A stretch of 64,000 nt of DNA, taken from Acanthosepion esculentum. Taxonomy: Eukaryota; Mollusca; Cephalopoda; Sepiida; Sepiidae. Made by a program: the position numbers and the translations under genes. The stretch spans positions 103,761,007 through 103,825,006 of the forward strand of contig OZ038485.1 in assembly GCA_964036315.1 (NCBI GenBank), given 5' to 3'. Each line of letters begins with the position of its first letter. Within the stretch, counting starts at the first letter, position 1. This document shows positions 56,001-64,000 of the stretch, piece after piece. The notes beneath the pieces were generated by a model. The model ran no database searches. It saw only the letters and a list, made by a program, of their open reading frames with translations, and was not told the origin of the DNA.

Positions 56001-56717
56001 AATTTTGTAAGTATGATTCTTTACCAAATGAAATTGCATGAACATTTTAAGAGATAAATATAAATCATGTAATACTGATTTCCCAGACACAACTTGCATA
56101 GTGATGAATTGTAATACATTTTTTCCTTAAAAATAAGTTGTCAAAATTTTTCAAGTATAAACCATATAGAAATATATTGTAAACTTATATTCTATTATAG
56201 AGGCCATCTCCTTTAAGAACTGCAAAATCTAACTTGGTTTGGTATTTTCAAACAGTTCCTTCAGGTCATTTGCTTTATAGTACTTGAGTTTGTTGGAATT
56301 CAGTACAGATTATCAATACTGCACAATCATGTATGGTTCCTGATATAGTAGGTACATTGGTGGTTCTTCATTTTTTGAGTAGGTGTTGGTGGGTGACATG
56401 TGCATCCCATATGAAGTCTGATATTTTTATATATTTTTTTCTTTGCCTTCTATGGAAAATTTTCAAAAATGTAAAAAGAAGTGATGTTTCATAATTTGTA
56501 TTTTTAAATAAAATCATTTATTACCATCAATGTTAACCACCTGATGAGATGTCTAAATTAGACATTGAAACAAATATGCATTTTTGTTGTGGTAACTTGC
56601 ATGTTCCAAAGTCACAGTTTATAATAAATAACAATTGCTCTACTTTTGTATTGAGCCCTCTTTAAATTAATGTTATGAATGCTTGAATTTATATTCTTTT
56701 TGTTCTTTTACATTTGG

Positions 56718-56904
56718 ATATATATATATATATATATGGCCTGATGATTGCGTCTAGCATGAAACAGACTGTCGCCTCTAAGTGTTGACTTCAATGTTCA
56801 CTTTTTTATATATATATATATGTACATATGTATATAAAATTCTGTATAAAAATGTGTGTAATTATATGTGTAAAATATAATTTTCTCTTTCTCTTAGCAA
56901 TGAA

Positions 56905-56954
<50 letters not shown>

Positions 56955-57162
56955 TAAAAGGCTTGTCACTTAGCTGATTGATGTTACCATCAGCATCATC
57001 TCCAGAGTTTTGTAGACGGATCCGTCCATGCACTCATCAGGGGGTATCAGCAATTGACTGCTTATACTTCTCGATTTTTCTTTTTTATATGCACATTTCA
57101 TTGGTGCTAGTGTTTTTTTTTCATAATGTGTGTCTGCGCATATATATATATATATATATATT
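56718..57162. repeat. cluster of four (TA)n tracts with hairpin-type inserts
   Basis: (TA)n at 56718-56738, 56807-56822, 56908-56952 and 57140-57162. Between them are CCTGATGATTGCGTCTAGC...GAAACAG (56740-56770) and a segment around GTTACCATCAGCATCATCTCC with GGATCCGTCC (56985-57035). Confidence 0.85.
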
Positions 57163-57958
57163 TTAATTAAATTCTTGATGTATTGAATCCATTCCTTTTG
57201 AAAATACTGAATTCAGTTACTTTGAAAATTCACATCCATATCCGTTACGATCTCTTAATACTGTCTGCTACATCTACTTCTAGCCAGACTTCCATTACAA
57301 TACCATTATGCAAAGCACCAGTGGTTTTGTAAGAGAATCACCCAGTAGATTAAATGGCACTCTGAAGTGTTCAGTAATGAAAGCAAGTTCTGTCTCATTC
57401 CAGTGATGGTCATTTGCATGTGCAACGTCAACCTGGGGAGTCACATCTTCAAGAGTGCATTTAAACACAATATACAGGCTTAACTTCTGGCATCCTGGTG
57501 CACATAAGGGGCAGTGCATATTACAACACTTGCTTGCTTTTGGTGTTGGTGGAGGGAATATTAAACAACTCCATATATGTCCACAATATTGTTCAACTTG
57601 CTCTAATGACATTCCTACAACAGGAAGTTAATGTGTGGCTACAGTAGAATAATGCCTGCCTACATAATACCCATGCTACTCAACATAGATTGTAAAGTAT
57701 TCAATGATTTCCCTGTCCAGGGTGATGACTAAACCTGATGCTAGCTGAACATGCATTGGATAAAGCTTTATTTTGTTAGTTTGCCCATCTTCACGCTTGT
57801 TGTATTGCATTAATAGGTGCAAGATGTATGTATCACAGAATGGTATTTTTTATTTGTATGATTATATGCATGTGAGAGTATAGGAAGATATGTATGTATG
57901 ATAACTCTGTAGACTCCCCTGTGGAATATCGGGCCACAGACTCACAATGCTATTAAGT
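57163..57958. other. unrecognised, slightly GC-richer sequence
   Basis: A 105-codon minus-strand ORF (57612-57295) has several Cys residues (CCNMHCPLCAPGC) and contains TELAFITEHFRVPFNLLGD. It has no homology I recognise; it could be a decayed transposon protein. Confidence 0.35.
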
Positions 57959-57959
57959 T

Positions 57960-58188
57960 TTTATGAGGTGGAGTTGCTGGCCAATTCGTTTTGAATTCAG
58001 ACTAGTTACCAACCAAACTTGAGAACTCAGTCTACCCTGCCTAATTGATGGTGGGGAGAAAAAATGGATTCATATCTATATGAAGATTATTTGTGTGAAA
58101 GTGAATGCAACAGCCTCAGCTGGGATTTGAACTCAGCATGTTGATCCCCCGTTATACCCCAATAACCACTATGCTACACACACATCCC
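57960..58188 (-). mobile_element. tRNA-derived SINE
   Basis: On the minus strand the head GGGATGTGTGTGTAGCATAGTGG with B-box-like GAGTTCAAATCCC, then the body (TTCACTTTCACACAAATAATC, ATGAATCCATTTTTTCTCCCC, CCATCAATTAGGCAGGGTAG, ACTAGTCTGAATTC). It is among the better kept copies. Confidence 0.8.
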
Positions 58189-58189
58189 A

Positions 58190-59300
58190 AGGAAGATCTA
58201 CAGTCTATTCATATGAGGCTTGAATACTTCTGATTGACACTCTTATTTTGGAACATATACATATACAGAGTGGGTAATGTGAACATTTACTGTAATCCAG
58301 GTATATTTGTAGGAGATTCAGTCGTCCAGGTTTTTATATTAAAAATCCAAATTCCAAACAATAATACAAACAAAAAAACATGGTTATGTCTTAAATAAAT
58401 CATTTGTATTTACAAATATATATACATGAATTCAAAAGAGTTAAAAAGTATTAAAAATAGTCTTTTGGTAAGTTAAAGTCTTTGGGGAGTTGGTACATGG
58501 AAAAGGCTGTAGTTTAAACAAGACTATTAAATAGTTGGTTCTCCATATAAAGTTGTGGTTGAAAAAAAGGCCTTCATTGTTAATGAAAATTCACTGATCA
58601 TCTTTGTGGTTGTTGGAGACTATTCATTTGAAATTGCTGACTGTCCATTAGTAAAGATTCACTGACTGTCCAAAATGTTGTTGTTGTATCTGATTTGTTT
58701 AAAGTCACCAGCACATGTTTCTTTCAGCACACACTGGGAAAAGATAAAGCTATGTAACCATAATGTGGAGACAGTCGTATATCTCCTTGCTGAAAATTGA
58801 AATCTGTTGGTTTTTATAAGAAATTTTTCCCCAAAAGTAGGCTCAAGAAAAATAGGGATTTTGTTTTCTCTGTTTGGTCAAATATTTCACATATTTCTAG
58901 CCAATAGTCATTTTGGTTTAAAAGGTGTGGGGTTTATTGTGGAATCTTTTGGGCATGTTTGTAATATTGTTTGTTATTGGGTAAAAAATAAAGTTTGGGC
59001 GTGTTTTGATACGGTATGTATGTGGGTATGTAATTGTGTTGGAAATAAGGTTTATTGCCTATATATTACTTATATGTTTAATCTTGAGTAAATTTAAACG
59101 TATATTAAGGATGTTGCAATTTCATTTTCTGTAACTATATAAATAGAATAAGCAATTCACTGTAGAACAATGGGAGGTTAGATAGTTCCATTTTTTGTCC
59201 AGTAGACATTAATAAAAAAATAAGTTCAATCTTCAAGTCCAAAAAATGAAATAAAAGAGTAGGCTGGAAAATTCATTTGTTTACAAAACAAAAAAGGAGG
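58190..59300. other. unrecognised sequence
   Basis: A 94-codon plus-strand ORF (58807-59091) is Phe/Cys/Val-rich with no motif and no splice context. Nothing else recognised. Confidence 0.4.
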
Positions 59301-59304
59301 GTGT

Positions 59305-60005
59305 GGACTTTTTTTTTTAATGATTTCACCTCAAGCAAGGCAATGAAGCTACTAAGATGCAAGGGATTACTGAGTGTGAGAGAATATGAGAAATAAAACA
59401 CCATTAAGGAGAGATAACAAAGAACAAGAATTAAGAAGACAGAAGATAACAATCACATTTAAATTTTTGAAGATCAAAGTTGACTGGGAAGCAAAAAGAT
59501 AGAAGGTTCCACGGGCAAGAAGTGTAAGAGAAGAAACCATGAGCATAGAATTTAGGGTTACATCTAGCCGTTTCAATTGCAAAATGATGAGACCTTTCTA
59601 CCAATCTAGTACTGCACTTAAATTATTAAAATCTAGGTACCATATGAGGAAAGTTCCTAAGAACAATTACCATGAAAGTATTTATAGAAAAGGCACAGGG
59701 AAGCTACATTACGGTAGTGGGAAAGTGACTGAAACTGAGATGCCAGGTCAGGACCAATAACATTGCAGATTATTCTTAGCATTTTACCAAGAATCTCTAA
59801 ATATATAGCAGGAGCACCAAATCATACGCAGCAGCAATATTCAAAGCATGGATGAATGGTAGACTTATAAATATATAAGATAGATTCTGGAGAGAAAAAC
59901 TGTCTAGCTGACACATGGAACCAACTTTCCTAGCTGCAGATTTAGTAATTGATTCAATATACTTTTTCCACTTGGTTAGAATAAAAGTATAGGTTGGAAA
60001 ATTCA
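59305..60005 (-). pseudogene. non-LTR retrotransposon RT C-terminal remnant (family J), inverted
   Basis: On the minus strand, from 60005 downwards: LTKWKKYIESITKSAARKVG and SMCQLDSFSLQNLSYIF, then HALNIAAAYDLV, corresponding to the same region as the 11550-11760 part of the plus-strand copy; 59560-59470 covers the TARLAARS/LWN region in other frames; and the 3' untranslated end reads TTGCCTTGCTTGAGGTGAAATC into a T-run (59309-59317 on the plus strand, the poly-A tail). Degenerate, with stops. Confidence 0.8.
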
Positions 60006-60481
60006 TTCAAAATTAATTTGTTTTTGGAATAAAAAAAAATGAGTGAAGGGCGGTTGGAAGAACCAGACATGTTGGAAAAAAAGTGGAAAATAAAATACCT
60101 AGGGTGGGGTGTCTGGATTAACAGTGGGAGGTAGGAAAAAAAATCAGTATTTAAATAGTCATGCAGGCCCATCTATTCCATACACAAGAGTAAGTATTGC
60201 ACAATTAGAGCTTTGTATTTGATTAAATTTAATAAATAATCTAATTTCACCACAGTGAAGTAATGGCTAACAAGCTAGTCTATCTGATCATTACTACTGT
60301 GGCAAGTGAACTTCTCATTAGATACCTCATATTTGTGGCCTTGTGTCAGACTAACTTTTCAGACATCCATCTATCACATGAGATAATGGTAACATCTTGT
60401 TGGTTAAGATTACCAAATGATAAGGCTCAGTATATAGTTATCTTTCACTGACCATACAACATGAGCACAAAGTGAATAAAA
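60006..60481. other. between two opposed retrotransposon remnants
   Basis: Mostly unrecognised. 60245-60345 has an ORF with a GTGAAGTAATGGCTAACAAGC start that may be a SINE head, but no B box could be fixed. Confidence 0.35.
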
Positions 60482-60960
60482 ATGGGTCAGAATTTGAAAA
60501 TATTTTGTTACGTGATATCTGTCCTACTGTATGGTAGTGAGTGCTGGACAATTTCCTCACAGATGAAGAGGAGACTTAATGCAAAAGAAATGTGGTTCTA
60601 CAGAAAGATGCTGAGGATACCATGGGCCAAAAATGTGAGCAACAACAAGGTTTTAGAGAAAATGGAAACAAAAAGGAAACTTATACCTAACACCAGGAAG
60701 AGAGAGCTGAAATTTCTGGGGCACATAATGAGGAAGGCGAGCTTGGAAAATCTGTTACTCACAAGACAGATTGTGGGCAAGAGGAACAGAGAAAAGCAAT
60801 GCATAACGTACTCGATGAGCTGGAGAAAATGGATGTCAGAACAGGGTTTAGAGATAAAGAAAAGACAAAATTTATTTAGAGCTGCATGGGAGAGGAGATT
60901 GTAAAGAACCATGATTACCTACATACTGAGGGGACATGGCACATGAGGAAAGAAGTACTC
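60482..60960 (+). pseudogene. non-LTR reverse transcriptase C-terminal fragment (family R), 140 codons open
   Basis: The ORF 60482-60904 reads CYVISVLLYGSECWTISSQM, KRRLNAKEMWFYRKMLRIPW, KRELKFLGHIMRKASLENLL and QNLFRAAWERRL, the conserved C-terminal region of RTE/L2-type endonuclease-reverse transcriptases. After the stop at 60902-60904 the frame continues RTMITYILRGHGT, which belongs to the same proteins, so the stop is a mutation. There are no 5' parts. It is the least decayed protein remnant in the window. Confidence 0.88.
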
Positions 60961-61401
60961 AAACTTAGTAGATACGTATATTTTTTAAGGCCAAGGAGCC
61001 ACTCAAGGTAGAGAGTTAATGAAGAAAGAAAAACTCAATAGAATTACTTGGAATAATGAGAATCAGTGAAGTTTGAATGGAGGGAATTACAAAACATATT
61101 ATAAAACTTGTTATCAAATAAGAGCAATTGGATATTGTTATTGTCATAAGTGATATTAACATAAGATTGTTATATCAGTGTTATCATGTAAAAATTGGAT
61201 TAACAGTTGTAGTGGCAGTGGAATAATAAGGATATTGCTGTAAAAGAAACAAGATTAAGAAACTCATTACAAATGATGGGTTGGCCTGGTTAGTCTTCAA
61301 AGAGCATCTGGAATTAAATTATCTTGGCTCAAAACCAAGTTTTCTTTCCAAGAATCTAAATAGACTGAAACTTTGTTTGAGCCTACATGAAAATATAAAC
61401 T

Positions 61402-61405
<4 letters not shown>
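60961..61405. other. unrecognised sequence
   Basis: A-rich with no recognised element. It may include the 3' untranslated part of the preceding retrotransposon. Confidence 0.35.

Positions 61406-61462
<57 letters not shown>
61406..61462. repeat. (TG)n-(TA)n microsatellite
   Basis: (GT)8 followed by about 22 TA units, then GGTATAGGTATA. Confidence 0.95.
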
Positions 61463-61465
<3 letters not shown>

Positions 61466-61891
61466 TATAGGTATAAAATTTAATCAAAAGCCAAACCAAC
61501 AAAGGAGAAGTTGGCAATAATGAGATATCCTGATCCAAATAAGTTATTAAATGAGAAAATGAGAGATCAGTAGTGTGATGATGGCGTGGTGTAAACATGC
61601 TAGAAAGATTCTGCTGGAAAACTCTAAGACAGAGTAGAAAGTTTTATAAAGCATATTTTTTCTTTCTTTCTTTTTCACCTCATCAATAGCTGGTGTGTGT
61701 ATATGAGGGTGTTGCAGAATGGAGGTGAGATAGGTTCCATGTTACTGCCTGAAGACACCAAATGTGGTGAAACCGCTGTAACAGAAAGGTTAGTTTTTCC
61801 ACAAAATTTAATGTCTTATACACACACTCATGCTAGCATTACAGCTTTATATAACCCACAAATGGATGATAAACAATAAAAATTAAAATGT

Positions 61892-61893
<2 letters not shown>

Positions 61894-61943
<50 letters not shown>

Positions 61944-62048
61944 ACCCCTCTGATTAAATTCTTACTTTAATATCTTCCTCTTAAAGAATTTTGGGTGCAG
62001 CTTCGTATTCCTAATAATATAACTGAACCTTATTGGTGTAAATGGATG

Positions 62049-62112
<64 letters not shown>

Positions 62113-62120
62113 TTGTGTAT
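61894..62120. repeat. two (TA)n tracts, the second with (TG)n
   Basis: (AT)23 at 61895-61940 and (TA)20(TG)9 at 62057-62113. ORFs through them on both strands are Tyr/Ile repeats and not genes. Confidence 0.95.
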
Positions 62121-62575
62121 ACATGTTTCTGGGTAAATATATGTATGCATTATGTATGTATGTATGTGTGTGTGTAAGTGGGTATATATGTGTTTTGTAC
62201 GACATGATTTATTTTTTCAGTTTTACTTACAGATCTTGGGAATCTATTATTTAGATAATTTATTCTAACTTTAAATTGTCATGTCTTTAAATTCCCCTTA
62301 TCACTTAATAATATAATTGACTAGCAGAAAGATAAATTCATTCACATAGAACTAAAGGCTTTGACCATAAATAAACTCTCACTCTGTCCCATCTCCTTAT
62401 CACCAACCCAGACTCTTAAGTAACCCCATACATTCCCACCGACTGCTATCTAAACTAAATTTAAAACCCCTATTCCAAGACAGTTAGTCTAGGGCTGAGG
62501 AGGACTGGCTATGGTTGTGCTGGTCTGAAATAGACGATACTCACATGAGGTAATTTTGGATTTTTTGCTGTATTT

Positions 62576-62607
<32 letters not shown>

Positions 62608-62806
62608 CATACATATATATATACATATATACATACATACATACATATGAGATGTCATCTTATATCAATCTAAAACTATCCCTCAAAAACTTGTATTAAA
62701 AATAAAAGAAACCAAATTCCTTTGTAACTAGAGATGTGACCTGATGAACCAGGAAAAATATATTTTTGAGTAAATAAATTGTAGTCATGGAACCTTAAGG
62801 TTGTCT

Positions 62807-62859
<53 letters not shown>

Positions 62860-62868
62860 TGTGTGTGG
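62576..62868. repeat. TATACA-type and (TA)n tracts
   Basis: 62576-62648 is an irregular mix of TATATA and TACATACA units; 62811-62868 is (TA)20 then (TG)n. From 62870 to 63000 lies the hairpin GATAAGTTT-type segment described among the findings. Confidence 0.9.
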
Positions 62869-63289
62869 AAAAATTCAGAAATAACTAAAAAATATATCTG
62901 TAACAGGAAAATATGAATAAAGATAAAAGGAAAACTTATCATAGACAACACATTTCGTCCTCTGATGGACTTTATCAAGGCAAATGTGTTAAGATAAGTT
63001 TACCTTTTGATCCTGAAAAGTTCTCAACCCGACTAAGAATGCCCCCCCCCCCACTAAAAATAAATATCTGATGTTTATTCATTTGGTCAGATTTTGGGAA
63101 ATGGCTCAAACTGAAAAATTTCCAGCACCTCCTTATATGTATATGTGTATATATTTAAAAATACGCATACATATATACATACATGTGTTATATGTATGAG
63201 AGTAAGTGAAAAATTAGTCACACTTTTGCTATAACATATCTGTGTTAAAAGTGCAGATAATTTTTGACTTTCTCTCATATGCGTGTATT

Positions 63290-63290
63290 G

Positions 63291-63332
<42 letters not shown>
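63290..63332. repeat. (TA)n microsatellite
   Basis: About 20 TA units. A C(11) run lies further upstream at 63042-63052. Confidence 0.95.
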
Positions 63333-63334
<2 letters not shown>

Positions 63335-63449
63335 TTGGTTTAATAACAAAATTAAATTTAGCTTCCATTTCTGAAACATGGTTATCACTGTGTAGCGAAA
63401 AAAAACATATTTTAAATCAATTAATTTATAATATGTAATATGTATATAT

Positions 63450-64000
63450 ATTTACATTAGAGACCTCCACAAAAAACACGATACCTAAGGTTTAAAATGA
63501 ATTTTAAAAAATGAAAAATCTTTTTTGAAGCAGTTATTTAAGTTTTAATTTCAAGCTAATAGATTAAATTTAATATTTCCAATAAGAAAGATACTTTGCT
63601 GCATTTCAAAACCTAATTTAAAACTAATTACATTGACTAGGAGGAGATGTTTTTTTTTATTTTTGTTAAAATAGCTGATTAGCGTCCTTTTTTTAGTTGT
63701 CTTTGATTGCAATGTAATTGTCTTGATTAAAAAAATCTTCCAAAAATAAAATATACTTTTCTGAAACTTTATTTGAGGAATATTAGCTGATTTAAAGTAT
63801 AATAAACCTGATTTGAAACAAATATTATTTACTTTATGTTTAAAATATCACAGAAATTAATTCTTTTAAGCAAACGGTAGCAGTGTTTTTAACCTATATT
63901 AGCTATGTTTACGTGTTTGACAAGGTGATGACAGATTGATTGTTGGTCTACGGAGATTTTATCTGTAAAATATAATTTAAGAAAATGATGTGAGTGCCTT
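63450..64000 (-). repeat. repeat X, copy 4, distal end, cut by the window edge
   Basis: On the minus strand 64000-63450 reads AAGGCACTCACATCATTTTC, TACAGATAAAATCTCCGTAG, TGTCATCACCTTGTC-like, CAGGTTTATTATACTTTAAATC, TCAGCTAATATTCC and GATTTTTCATTTTTTAAAATTC to AACCTTAGG, following copy 1 from 22610 to 23140. The 5' part must continue beyond the window. Confidence 0.8.

Noticed and set aside
57295..57612. A 105-codon minus-strand ORF with several cysteines
   Set aside because: No recognised domain, no splice or promoter context and no family similarity; kept only as a remark.

Overview
This is a 64 kb eukaryotic window with no complete protein-coding gene. It is strongly AT-rich and full of decayed transposable elements, tRNA-derived SINEs, (TA)n/(TG)n microsatellites and inverted repeats. 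There are no bacterial operons, ribosome binding sites or CRISPR arrays. The repeat style (dense tRNA-SINEs, long (TA)n-(TG)n tracts, non-LTR reverse transcriptase 3' ends, hAT/mariner/piggyBac-type non-autonomous elements) suggests an invertebrate metazoan. A mollusc, possibly a cephalopod, is my best guess, but this is inference from repeat content only. A run of 200 N at 18801-19000 is an assembly gap.

Layout. 0-1 kb: a GC-richer block with a tandem repeat of about 138 bp (46 codons), left open on the minus strand. 2.3-4.2 kb: a hAT-type element with an 8-bp target duplication nested inside an older SINE. 5.1-5.5 kb: three tandem ZNF143/Staf-like sites followed by an ATG and a splice donor, the best promoter candidate. 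5.8-18 kb: 5'-truncated non-LTR copies, SINEs, a 600-bp homopurine tract, a foldback insertion with a 12-bp duplication, a 5S-tRNA composite SINE and a second hAT element with perfect 8-bp duplication. 18-33 kb: largely unrecognised AT-rich sequence with two copies of a large dispersed repeat ('repeat X'), a piggyBac-like MITE and long inverted repeats. 33-38 kb: a hAT-like element, an (AC)n/(AT)n array, an 80-bp mariner MITE with perfect 30-bp arms and a second 5S-tRNA SINE. 38-48 kb: fewer SINEs, several foldback structures, and one textbook exon on the minus strand (45140-45229) coding a hydrophobic helix. 48-52 kb: a decayed reverse transcriptase, a third copy of repeat X with a nested SINE and an internal duplication, and a hAT remnant with a recognisable dimerisation domain. 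52-64 kb: a third 5S-tRNA SINE, two more reverse transcriptase remnants, many TA tracts and a fourth, inverted copy of repeat X at the edge.

The most notable things are (i) the composite SINE that joins a nearly full-length 5S rRNA-like head to a tRNA-like unit, in three copies; (ii) the multi-copy repeat X, with an empty-site/filled-site comparison inside the window; (iii) the several classes of non-autonomous DNA transposon with clean target duplications; and (iv) two possible traces of host genes, the promoter at 5.3 kb and the exon at 45.2 kb. All boundaries were read by eye and should be taken as good to about 10 bases unless a target duplication fixes them.
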